Shown: in pieces, positions 34,776-43,076 of the stretch
How the letters are laid out: each line of letters starts with the position of its first letter
How positions within the stretch are numbered: the first letter of the stretch is position 1
Assembly (NCBI GenBank): GCA_964617875.1
Contig: CAZUAI010000016.1
Location: 1 to 64,000, forward strand
Direction of reading: 5' to 3'
Length of the DNA: 64,000 bases
Source of the DNA: CAZMVY01 sp964617875
GTDB taxonomy: Bacteria > Planctomycetota > Phycisphaerae > UBA1845 > PWPN01
Notes under the pieces: generated by a model
Told to the model about the DNA's origin: nothing
Database searches by the model: none
Seen by the model: only the letters and a program-made list of their open reading frames with translations
Made by a program: the position numbers and the translations under genes

Positions 34776-35402
34776 TTATCGTCCCGAGTCAATGGGGAGT
34801 GTTGCAATCAGACAACATAGCAGGTTGTATTGCGTTGCGATATGTCGACTTTTAGGCGTCTCCATGTCGCGAATTAAGAATATTCGTCTTCCCGCTTGGA
34901 CAACACTGGTTACATGCAAACCGGGGACGTATGCAAGAGAGCAAAAGGGGGCTCCTGAAACCGGGTAGTACAGCCCCGCCGCAAAATGGAATCGGACCCA
35001 CCCGCGACCGCCGTCAAGCCGTACCTCGTCCAGCCTCAGAGGCCATTCCTCCCCGACCGGTTCGCCGACACGGGCTACGAGCCCCACGATGCTTCCCCGT
35101 CGGAAATCAGGCTGACTGGGCGGCGGGTCCCACGCCACCGCCCCGCAGAGCCGGGACCACTGGGCGGCCGAGCGGACATGGATGAAATCGAACTCGTCGC
35201 AGAGCGGTTCCGCCAAGTCCGTCGGAAGGCTCGCACCTTCCGCCAGCCGGAAGGACCACCGCGGCGAGTTCGAAAGATCGACAGGCTGGGCGAGTTCCCA
35301 CAGGATCGTTTTCGCCGGTCTGCTGGAACTGCATCCGTGGCACCACGCCGCCGCCCAGACACAAAGGAGAAGGGCGCGTCGGATGCCACGGCGACGGCTC
35401 AT
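34776..35402 (-). CDS. Putative lipoprotein of unknown function
   Basis: 208 residues. The start MSRRRGIRRALLLCVWAAAWCHGC gives a positively charged n-region, a short hydrophobic core and a lipobox-like Cys at position 24, so it is probably lipid-anchored. The mature domain is beta-rich with Trp/Arg/Phe-rich segments (ILWELAQPVDLSNSPRWSFR; FDFIHVRSAAQWSRL; GWVRFHFAAGLYYPVSG); the family is unknown. The reading frame runs 49 codons further upstream, but those overlap the pntB 3' end and are unlikely. It starts 20 bases after pntB and could be the operon's last gene, though a metabolic link is not evident. Confidence 0.5.
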   Translation of the reverse strand: MSRRRGIRRALLLCVWAAAWCHGCSSSRPAKTILWELAQPVDLSNSPRWSFRLAEGASLPTDLAEPLCDEFDFIHVRSAAQWSRLCGAVAWDPPPSQPDFRRGSIVGLVARVGEPVGEEWPLRLDEVRLDGGRGWVRFHFAAGLYYPVSGAPFCSLAYVPGLHVTSVVQAGRRIFLIRDMETPKSRHIATQYNLLCCLIATLPIDSGR

Positions 35403-35422
35403 TCGGCCCACGACGCGGTCGC

Positions 35423-36853
35423 TCAACCAAGGCCCTCCACGAATCGCTGCACGTTCACCTTGGCATCGCCGAGCAGCAGGATGGTCTTCGGGTTCTGGTA
35501 CAGCGGGTTGGCGACGCCCGAGTAGCCGGGCTTCTCGTCCAGATTGCACACCACCACGCAGCCCGCTTCATGGGCCATGAGAATGGGCATGCCCGAGATT
35601 GGCGTGCCCTCGGCCTCGATGGCCGCGGGGTTCACGACGTCGCAGGCGCCCACCACGATGACAAGGTCCGTATCCTTGAAGTCGGGGTTGATCCGGTCGA
35701 GTTCGTACAGCTTGTCGTAGTCCACTTCGGCCTCGGCCAGGAGCACATGCATGTGGCCGGGCATTCGTCCCGCGACAGGGTGAACCGCGAACCGCACCGG
35801 CTTGCCCATCGACTCCAGCGTTCTGCTCAACCGGGCGACCTCAAACTGGGCCTCCGCGAGCGCCATGCCGTAGCCGGGGACAATGATGACCGAGCGTGCC
35901 GCCCGCGCCGCCTCGACCGCCCGCGCCAGCGGGTCCCGCTGCGCCTGCGGCCGGAGATCCTCGTGCCCGGGGTGGGGGGGCGGGGAACCGTCCGGCGCCG
36001 CCGGCACGCGGCGGTTCGGCTTGGCTTCCGCGGATTTCGGCTGTATCCCGGTGCAAACGGCGAAGAGACTGCGGCTCATCGCGCGGCACATGACGTGAGT
36101 CAGGATCGACCCGGACGCGGCCACGGTCGCCCCGCACGCAATCAGCAGGCGGTTCTCGATCGTCACGCCGCACATCGCCGCCGCCAGCCCGGCCGTCGCG
36201 TTCAGGAACGAGATCAGGACGGGCATGTCGGCGCCGCCGACGCGAATCGCAAAGACAATGCCCATCGTGACCGAAGCGAGAACCAGCAGCATGAGCAGTG
36301 CGCGACTCTCCTGTCGGCCGGTCAGGCCCGCGAAGGCGGCCAGGATGATCGTAGCCCCGGCCAGGGCGAAGAAGACGGCCGTGTGTGCGGGCAACAGGGT
36401 CGGCGTCTGCCGCAGCCGGCCCGACAACTTGCCGCTCGCGATCATGCTGCCGCTGAACGTCGCCGCGCCGATGATCAGCCCCGACAGGCCCGAAGCCACG
36501 CCGACCGCCGACGGAGGGCCTCCGCCGACCCGCGTGAGTTCGACAATCGAGACGAGCGTGGCCGCGATTCCCCCCGCGCCGTGCTGGAACGCGACCATCG
36601 CGGGGATCTGCACCATGCTCACCCGCACGGCGACGACCCAGCCCGCCGTGGCCCCGACGAGCAGCGCAGGGATCACCACCGACAAGTCGGTGATCCGCGC
36701 CCGGTACATGACGGCGATGCCCGCGAGCACCAGCGCAAGCGCCTCGAGCAGGTTGCCCCGCCTTGCCCCGCGCGGGCTGCGAAACTGCGAGATCCCCAGG
36801 ATGAGGATCAGGATAATGGCCAAGTCCACGACGAGGCGTCCGGCGTCAGCCAT
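35423..36853 (-). CDS. pntB: Proton-translocating NAD(P) transhydrogenase subunit beta
   Basis: Membrane subunit that carries the NADP(H)-binding domain III and most of the proton channel. The first about 270 residues hold eight or nine membrane spans (MADAGRLVVDLAIILILILG onward; ISFLNATAGLAAAMCGVTIENRLLI). The C-terminal domain has the NADP-binding sequences VIIVPGYGMALAEAQFEV, GRMPGHMHVLLAEAEVDYD, LVIVVGACDVVNPAA and GYSGVANPLYQNPKTILLLGDA. Length (476) is typical. A loop of about 40 residues between the two parts is Pro-rich and variable. It follows the two alpha genes in a tight operon. Confidence 0.95.
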   Translation of the reverse strand: MADAGRLVVDLAIILILILGISQFRSPRGARRGNLLEALALVLAGIAVMYRARITDLSVVIPALLVGATAGWVVAVRVSMVQIPAMVAFQHGAGGIAATLVSIVELTRVGGGPPSAVGVASGLSGLIIGAATFSGSMIASGKLSGRLRQTPTLLPAHTAVFFALAGATIILAAFAGLTGRQESRALLMLLVLASVTMGIVFAIRVGGADMPVLISFLNATAGLAAAMCGVTIENRLLIACGATVAASGSILTHVMCRAMSRSLFAVCTGIQPKSAEAKPNRRVPAAPDGSPPPHPGHEDLRPQAQRDPLARAVEAARAARSVIIVPGYGMALAEAQFEVARLSRTLESMGKPVRFAVHPVAGRMPGHMHVLLAEAEVDYDKLYELDRINPDFKDTDLVIVVGACDVVNPAAIEAEGTPISGMPILMAHEAGCVVVCNLDEKPGYSGVANPLYQNPKTILLLGDAKVNVQRFVEGLG

Positions 36854-36868
36854 GGGTACGGCAATCCT

Positions 36869-37155
<287 letters not shown>

Positions 37156-37159
<4 letters not shown>

Positions 37160-38343
37160 GGCGCCCCCCCCGTCCTGGCCATCGCCTCCAAAGCGCCCGC
37201 GTGCACGATTTTGCCGTCGCGCGTCACGAGCGACGAGGCCACGATGTCGTCGTTCATGTTGGCGGCGACGTGCCCGTTCCGGATCAGGTTCATGATGTAG
37301 TTGTACATGTTGTTCGCGAACAGCCAGGTCGAGCTGACCGGGACCATGCCCGGGATGTTCTTGGTCCCGTCGATGCTGACGCCGTGACGTTCGACGACCT
37401 CTCCGTGAGCCGTGATCTCGCAGTTGCCGCCCTGGTCGATGGCGATGTCCACGATGGCCGAGCCGGGCTTCATCCGCCGGACCATGGCGTCGGTCACGAG
37501 GACCGGGGCCTCCTTGCCCGGCACGAGGGCCGTCGTGATGACGATGTCGGCCCGCGCCACCGGGTCCGCCAGAAGCTCCCGCTCCTTCTGCAGCCATTCC
37601 TCCGTCAGGGTCCTCGCATATCCGCCCTGGCCGACGGCGATGTCCTGCGGGATCTGAAGGTCGACCAGCTTGGCCCCGAGGCTCTTGGCGTGCAGGCACG
37701 CCTCGTCGCGAATGTCCGCCGCGAACAGCACCGCCCCGAGCCGTTTCGCGGTGGCCAGCGCCTGCAGGCCCGCCACCCCCGCACCCAGAACCAGCACGCT
37801 CGCCGGCTCCAGCGTCCCCACCGCCGTGCCCACCAGCGGCATGAACTTGGCGAGCCGATCGGCCGCCATCAGCACCGCCTTGTAGCCCGCCACCGTGCTC
37901 ATCGACGTCAGGGCGTCCATCGGCTGGGCGCGGGAGGTCCGCGGGATCGAATCCAGCGTGAACGCGATCACGCCCTTTTCGGCCAGCTTGCGGATCATGG
38001 CGTGGTTGTCGGGCGCGGCCGGGTGCAGGAACGTGACGATGTACTGGCCCGCCCGCATCATGTCGATTTCGTGCTTGCCGAGGTCGTCCCGCGGCTGAAG
38101 CTCCTTGACCTTGAGGATGACGTCGGACCGGGCGAACAGGTCCTCGATGTCGGGGCAGATTTCAGCGCCGGCCGCCCGGTATTCGTCGTCGGCGTGGAAC
38201 GAACCGGCGCCGGCTCCCGCCTCGACGAGCACATGGGCCCCCTCCGCGCGCATCCGCTTGACGGTGACCGGCGTTGCCGCGACACGCCGCTCCCCGTGCA
38301 TCACCTCTCGAGGGACACCAAACGTCAGACCGTGGAAGTTCAT
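37156..38343 (-). CDS. pntAA: NAD(P) transhydrogenase subunit alpha part 1 (NAD-binding)
   Basis: Soluble domain I, which binds NAD(H) and passes hydride to the beta subunit's NADP. 395 residues starting MNFHGLTFGVPREV at 38343, after GAAGAG. Landmarks are VPREVMHGERRVAATP, ILKVKELQP, the Rossmann loop VLVLGAGVAGLQALATAKRL, QGGYARTLTEEWLQKE (RQD-like mobile loop region), ALVPGKEAPVLV and IDQGGNCE. The coding frame could extend to 38463, but the family N-terminus is at 38343. It is divergent from an alanine dehydrogenase gene of the same structural superfamily. Confidence 0.92.
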
Positions 38344-38462
38344 CTCTTCAGGCTCCTGGTAATCCGCGAACGACCGCCGCGCAACCTCGGCGGGCCCCGC
38401 CCGCCGCTCGTCCGTCGGCAAGCCGTCCCGGCGTTGCCGCGGAAACGCATCCGGCCGGGCCA

Positions 38463-38491
38463 TTGCCCGGCGGACCGGTCGCCATTATACT
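38463..38491 (+). promoter_or_regulatory. Promoter TTGCCC-N17-TATACT for alanine dehydrogenase
   Basis: TTGCCC (38463-38468), a 17-base spacer and TATACT (38486-38491) form the best sigma-70-like promoter in the window, about 90 bases upstream of the dehydrogenase start in the divergent gap with pntAA. Confidence 0.55.
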
Positions 38492-38583
38492 CCCGTTCTG
38501 CAATACCGCATGCGCCGGCGGCTCGGCCGATGCACACGGGCGCTTTGGGCGCGGCAACACCGCCCCGGGAGATGCACCGAGCG

Positions 38584-39696
38584 ATGATTGTGGGCGTTCC
38601 CCGAGAGATGAAGCAGGGCGAGCATCGGGTCGGGATGATTCCCGCCGGCGTCGAGGAACTCACACGGGCGGGCCACACCGTGCTCGTTCAGTCTCAGGCC
38701 GGCATCGGCTCCGGCGTGCTGGACGATCACTATCGTGCCGCCGGGGCCGAGGTCGTCGAATCCGCCCGGGACGTGTTTGCCCGTGCCGAACTGGTCGTCA
38801 AGGTCAAGGAACCGCTGCCCGTCGAGACGGCGATGACCCACCCCGGCCAGGTCGTATTCGCGTACTACCACTTCGCCGCCGACCGGGCGCTGACGGAAGC
38901 CGTTCTCGGTTCGGGGATCGTGGCGATCGCCTACGAGACGATTCGCGACAGACACGGGCGGCTGCCCCTGCTCAAGCCGATGAGCGAGATTGCCGGCAAG
39001 CTGAGCATCCAGGAGGGCGCCCGCTGCCTGGCCCTGCCGATGACCGGGCGCGGGATCCTGCTTGGGGGGGTGCCGGGCGTGGAGGGCGGGACGGTTCTGA
39101 TCCTCGGCGGCGGCGTGGTCGGCTCCAACGCGGCCCGGAGTGCCGCGGGGCTCGGCGCCAGGGCGATCGTCCTTGACGTGGACATCGACCGCCTGCGTCA
39201 TCTTCGCGACATCATGCCGCCCAACGTGGAGGCGATCTACTGCGACCCCGTCACGATCCGTCACTACCTGCCCCAGGCCGACCTGGTTGTGGGCGCCGTG
39301 CTGATCCCCGGTTCGCGGTGTCCCACGCTCGTGCACCGCGAGGATCTTAAGCGGATGAAACCCGGGGCGGTGATCGTGGACGTGGACGTCGATCAGGGCG
39401 GCTGCGTGGAGAGTACGCGGCCGACGACGCACTCGGACCCCACGTACGTCGTAGAGAATGTCATGCACTACGCGGTCACGAACATGGCGGCCGCCGTCCC
39501 GCGGACGAGCACGTTCGCTCTCTGCAACGCGACCCTCCCGTACGTCCTGACGCTTGCCAATCTCGGGTATCGGCGGGCCGCATCACTCGACCCCGGCCTC
39601 GCGGCCGGCATCAGCGTCCAGGACGGGCGCCTGATCGACGAGGCCGTCGCACAGGCCTTCGGGATGGACTTCCATCGGGCTTCGCTTTCGCTATGA
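38584..39696 (+). CDS. ald: Alanine dehydrogenase
   Basis: NAD-dependent, interconverting L-alanine with pyruvate and ammonia. 370 residues starting MIVGVPREMKQGEHRVGM (residues for pyruvate binding: R15 and the Lys region at about 75, VVKVKEP). The NAD site is VLILGGGVVGSNAARSAAGLG, and DVDVDQGGC and TFALCNATLPYV are standard. Length matches Ald (about 371). ATG 38584 fits the family N-terminus; ATG 38572 is in frame but abuts GGGAG. Its stop overlaps the efflux adaptor gene by four bases (ATGA), so an enzyme and an exporter share one transcript. Confidence 0.93.
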   Translation: MIVGVPREMKQGEHRVGMIPAGVEELTRAGHTVLVQSQAGIGSGVLDDHYRAAGAEVVESARDVFARAELVVKVKEPLPVETAMTHPGQVVFAYYHFAADRALTEAVLGSGIVAIAYETIRDRHGRLPLLKPMSEIAGKLSIQEGARCLALPMTGRGILLGGVPGVEGGTVLILGGGVVGSNAARSAAGLGARAIVLDVDIDRLRHLRDIMPPNVEAIYCDPVTIRHYLPQADLVVGAVLIPGSRCPTLVHREDLKRMKPGAVIVDVDVDQGGCVESTRPTTHSDPTYVVENVMHYAVTNMAAAVPRTSTFALCNATLPYVLTLANLGYRRAASLDPGLAAGISVQDGRLIDEAVAQAFGMDFHRASLSL

Positions 39697-41090
39697 AGAA
39701 ACTCATCATCGCAATTGTGGTCATCGCTGCCGTCGGCGGCGGGTACGCGTGGCTTCGCAAGCAAAAGCTGCCGCTCGACGTTTTTGCCGCCAAAATCGAA
39801 TCGGCACGGCGCGGCGACCTGACGATTCCCATCAAGGCCAGCGGCAAGATCCAGCCCAAGAGCAAACGCGAGATCAAGAGCAAGGCCAGCGGCGAGATCA
39901 TTGCGATCCCGGTCGATGTGGGCCAGCTCGTGAAAAGGGATCAGATCCTGGTCAAGCTGAAGGAGGACGACGAAACCCGCAACCGCGACGCGGCCAAGGA
40001 GGCCTACGTCCAGGCCCAGATCGCCGTCCAGCTCGCCGACATCGACCTGCGGACGCGCCGGGAGGTGGCCTTGCCGGCGGCGGAGGCGTCCCGGCGGCGG
40101 GCGGATGCCCAGCTTAATCGCGTTCGCGCCGAGTACGAGTTCAAGAAGAATCTGAAGGAGACGAGCCCGGACGCCATTCCGTCCGTCGAGTGGGTGACGA
40201 TTCAGGCGCAGTACGAGATCGCCCAGGTGGATGTCGAGACCGCGAAGGCCGACGTTGCCAAGGCCCAACTGGCCGTGGACGCCGGGGCCAAGGAGATCGA
40301 GCGGCTCAAGAGCGCCGCCGCCGCGGCCGAATCGCGGTGGAAGGACGCCGAGCAGCGGCTGGTCGAGACGACGGTGCGGTCCCCGATCGACGGGATGGTC
40401 CTGAAACGGTACCGCAACGTCGGCGAGATGATCCAGAGCGGCACGCAGTCGCTGACCGGCGGCACCGTGCTGATGGAGATCGCCGACGTCAGCGAGATCT
40501 ACATGATCGCCAGCGTCGACGAAGCGGACATCGGCAAGGTCCGCGATATGGCGCCGGCCCGTGCCCGGCCCGGCTTCGCTCAGACGACCACCACCCAGCC
40601 CACGACGAAGGAGCTTGTGCAGCAGGACACGATCCAGGAGGACACGCCGGTCGAGGTCACCGTCGAGGCCTTCCCCGACGAGCTGTTCCACGGCATCATC
40701 GAGCGGATCTCGCCCGAGTCCGAGATCCAGGCCGCCGTCGCCACGTTCGAAGTGCGGATCCGCGTCACGAGCGACAACCGCGAGAAGATCCGCGGCTACT
40801 CGGGCATCCAGGCCGAGGCCAAGTTCACGTCCGTGCCCGTGCGCAACGCGTTGCTCGTGCCGTTCGAGGCCGCGCAGCGCGGGCCGACCGGCGAACTCGG
40901 CGTGTACGTCCCCGCCGTCAAGGCCGGCGGCAGCGAAGAGGAGCCCAGGTTCCAGCCCTGCAAGTTCGGTTCGAACAACGGCGTCGATGTGGTCGTGCTG
41001 GAGGGCATTCAGGACGGCCAGCGCGTCTACACCAAGCTGCCGGTCAAGACCAGGACCGAGAAGAAGGCCGCGGGCGAAGAAACCGATTGA
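39693..41090 (+). CDS. Periplasmic efflux adaptor (HlyD/MacA family)
   Basis: 465-residue membrane-fusion protein of a MacAB-type pump. N-terminal anchor: KKLIIAIVVIAAVGGGYAWL. Barrel-sandwich half-motifs: IKASGKIQPKSKREIKSKAS and VETTVRSPIDGMVLKRYRNV, separated by a long coiled coil (about 100-225, with AQIAVQLADIDLRTRREVAL). A Thr/Gln-rich insert (about 300-320) lies in the beta-barrel region. The C-terminal IQDGQRVYTKLPVKTRTEKK is usual. It starts within the ald stop and its own TGA overlaps the ATPase ATG by one base, so all are translationally coupled. Confidence 0.85.
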   Translation: MKKLIIAIVVIAAVGGGYAWLRKQKLPLDVFAAKIESARRGDLTIPIKASGKIQPKSKREIKSKASGEIIAIPVDVGQLVKRDQILVKLKEDDETRNRDAAKEAYVQAQIAVQLADIDLRTRREVALPAAEASRRRADAQLNRVRAEYEFKKNLKETSPDAIPSVEWVTIQAQYEIAQVDVETAKADVAKAQLAVDAGAKEIERLKSAAAAAESRWKDAEQRLVETTVRSPIDGMVLKRYRNVGEMIQSGTQSLTGGTVLMEIADVSEIYMIASVDEADIGKVRDMAPARARPGFAQTTTTQPTTKELVQQDTIQEDTPVEVTVEAFPDELFHGIIERISPESEIQAAVATFEVRIRVTSDNREKIRGYSGIQAEAKFTSVPVRNALLVPFEAAQRGPTGELGVYVPAVKAGGSEEEPRFQPCKFGSNNGVDVVVLEGIQDGQRVYTKLPVKTRTEKKAAGEETD

Positions 41091-41809
41091 TGATCCGAAT
41101 CCGCAACATGACGAAGTGGTATCGGATGGGCGATTCGGTCGTTCACGCCCTCGACGGGGTCGATCTCGACATCGCGGCCGGCCAGTTTGTGTCGATCACC
41201 GGCGCCTCCGGCAGCGGCAAGAGCACGTTGATGCACCTGATCGGCTGCCTGGACCGGCCCACCGGCGGCACCTACGAACTGGCCGGCGAGCCGGTCGCCA
41301 CCCTGGGCGACCGGCAGCTCGCCCGCGTCCGCAACGAGCGGATCGGGTTTGTGTTTCAGACCTTCAACCTGGTCAACCGCACGTCGGCCGTGGACAACGT
41401 CGCCGTGCCGCTCATCTACGCCCGCAAGTCGGGCACGAGAGGTCCGGCCATGCAGGCCCTCGCCCGCGTCGGGCTGGAGCACCGCGCCCACCACAAGCCG
41501 AGCGAACTGTCCGGCGGCGAGCGCCAGCGCGTCGCCATCGCCCGCGCGATCGTGAACAACCCGCCGCTGATCCTCGCCGACGAGCCCACGGGCAACCTGG
41601 ATTCGCGGACGGGCGAGCAGATCCTCGGCATCTTCGACGAACTGCACCGCTCCGGCGTGACGATCGTCCTGGTGACGCACGAAATGGCCGTCGCCGCCCA
41701 CACCCAGCGGGTCATCCGCATGAAGGACGGCAGGGTCATCGAGGACCGCAACGTGGACGAAGCGTTCCGCAGGGAACTCCTGGCGGAACGAACGGGTGCA
41801 ACGGGATGA
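41090..41809 (+). CDS. ABC transporter ATPase (MacB/LolD type)
   Basis: 239-residue cytoplasmic ATPase. Walker A GASGSGKST (about 40-48), Q-loop FVFQTFNLVNRTSAVDNVA, signature LSGGERQRVAIARAI, Walker B LILADEPTGNLD, and switch H in LVTHEMAVAAH. The N-terminus MIRIRNMTKWYRMGDSVVHA is typical of LolD/MacB ATPases. Its ATG overlaps the adaptor's stop (TGATG). With the adaptor before and the permease after, it forms a MacA-ATPase-permease exporter. The substrate is unknown. Confidence 0.92.
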   Translation: MIRIRNMTKWYRMGDSVVHALDGVDLDIAAGQFVSITGASGSGKSTLMHLIGCLDRPTGGTYELAGEPVATLGDRQLARVRNERIGFVFQTFNLVNRTSAVDNVAVPLIYARKSGTRGPAMQALARVGLEHRAHHKPSELSGGERQRVAIARAIVNNPPLILADEPTGNLDSRTGEQILGIFDELHRSGVTIVLVTHEMAVAAHTQRVIRMKDGRVIEDRNVDEAFRRELLAERTGATG

Positions 41810-41849
41810 ACGGTCATGAGTATGGTGTAACCGGGTGACGGACTGACGA

Positions 41850-43070
41850 ATGTTTTTCTTGCGCATCTGCATGATGGCCTGGCGGGGGTTGCGGGCGAAC
41901 CTCCTGCGCTCGCTGCTGGCCACGCTGGGCGTGGTCATCGGCGTCGGGGCCGTCATCGCCGCCATGTCCATCCTTGAGGGGGCCCAGCGCGAGGTCCTCG
42001 GCAAGGTCAAGTCGCTCGGCTCCGATCAGATCACGATCTACCCCGGTTCGGCCCACCGCGAGGGCCGCGAACTCGGCGTCGTGCAGACGCTCAGGCCGGA
42101 GGATGCCGATGCGATCGTCGCGTCCTCGGCCTGCCCCGCCGTCGAGTACGCCTCGCCCGAGGTCCTCGGCGGCGCCCAGGTCAAGTACTTCAACCGCAAC
42201 GCCAACCTGACCGTCCTGGGCAGCAATCAGAACTACGCGGACATGAACAACTACAAGGTGGCCGACGGCCGTTTCATCACGAAGGAGGACGTCCTGAGCA
42301 AGGCCAAGGTCGTCGTCCTGGGGCACAAGGCGGCGAAGGACCTCTTCGGCGGCGGCGGCGCGGCGGTCAACGCCCCGGTCAAGATCCGCGGCATGGGCTT
42401 CCGCGTCATCGGCGTCATGGAGAAGAAGGGCAACATCGGCTTTCGCAACGTGGATTCCCAGGTCATCATCCCGATCTCGACGGCCATGGATCGGCTCTTC
42501 GGCATCAAGACGGTGACGGCGATCACCGTGAAGGCCCGCGACCCCTCCCAGGTGAACGAGGCGACGCAGCAGGTCAAGCGCGTGCTCCGCGCGCGCCACG
42601 CGATCCGCCCGGGCGACCCCGACGACTTCAACGTCTTCAGCCAGGAGGAGCAGCGGAAGACCTTCGCCCAGTTCGTCAAGATCTTCGCGACCGTGCTCTA
42701 CAGCATCGCCGGCATCAGCCTCGTCGTCGGCGGCATCGGCATCATGAACATCATGCTCGTCTCGGTGACCGAGAGGACCCGCGAGATCGGCGTCCGCATG
42801 GCCGTCGGGGCGCAGCGATGGGACATCCTGCGCCAGTTCCTGGTTGAGGCCGGCACGATCAGCCTCCTGGGCGGCGGCTTCGGGGTCCTCATCGGCTACG
42901 CCCTGTCCGACCTCATCGAGAAGATCAGCCGCATCTTCGAGACATACACCCCGCCCAGCGTGGTCGCCTGGGCCCTCGGCATGGCCGTCGCGACGGGCAT
43001 CCTCAGCGGCCTCTACCCGGCCTACAAGGCGTCGCGGCTGGACCCGGTCGAAGCGCTGCGGTACGAATAA
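41850..43070 (+). CDS. ABC transporter permease (MacB/FtsX family)
   Basis: 406 residues, four membrane spans, with the MacB topology: one N-terminal span (RSLLATLGVVIGVGAVIAAM), a large periplasmic domain of about 220 residues, and three C-terminal spans (IFATVLYSIAGISLVVGGIGI; FLVEAGTISLLGGGFGVLIG; VVAWALGMAVATGILSGL). The EIGVRMAVGAQRWDILRQFL cytoplasmic loop, which contacts the ATPase, and the ending YPAYKASRLDPVEALRYE are standard. It completes the exporter; a 40-base gap separates it from the ATPase gene. Confidence 0.92.
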   Translation: MFFLRICMMAWRGLRANLLRSLLATLGVVIGVGAVIAAMSILEGAQREVLGKVKSLGSDQITIYPGSAHREGRELGVVQTLRPEDADAIVASSACPAVEYASPEVLGGAQVKYFNRNANLTVLGSNQNYADMNNYKVADGRFITKEDVLSKAKVVVLGHKAAKDLFGGGGAAVNAPVKIRGMGFRVIGVMEKKGNIGFRNVDSQVIIPISTAMDRLFGIKTVTAITVKARDPSQVNEATQQVKRVLRARHAIRPGDPDDFNVFSQEEQRKTFAQFVKIFATVLYSIAGISLVVGGIGIMNIMLVSVTERTREIGVRMAVGAQRWDILRQFLVEAGTISLLGGGFGVLIGYALSDLIEKISRIFETYTPPSVVAWALGMAVATGILSGLYPAYKASRLDPVEALRYE

Positions 43071-43076
43071 GCCGTG

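Noticed and set aside
37201..38583. N-terminal extension of the alanine dehydrogenase frame across pntAA
   Set aside because: The extension is antisense to the transhydrogenase gene; the family N-terminus is at 38584.
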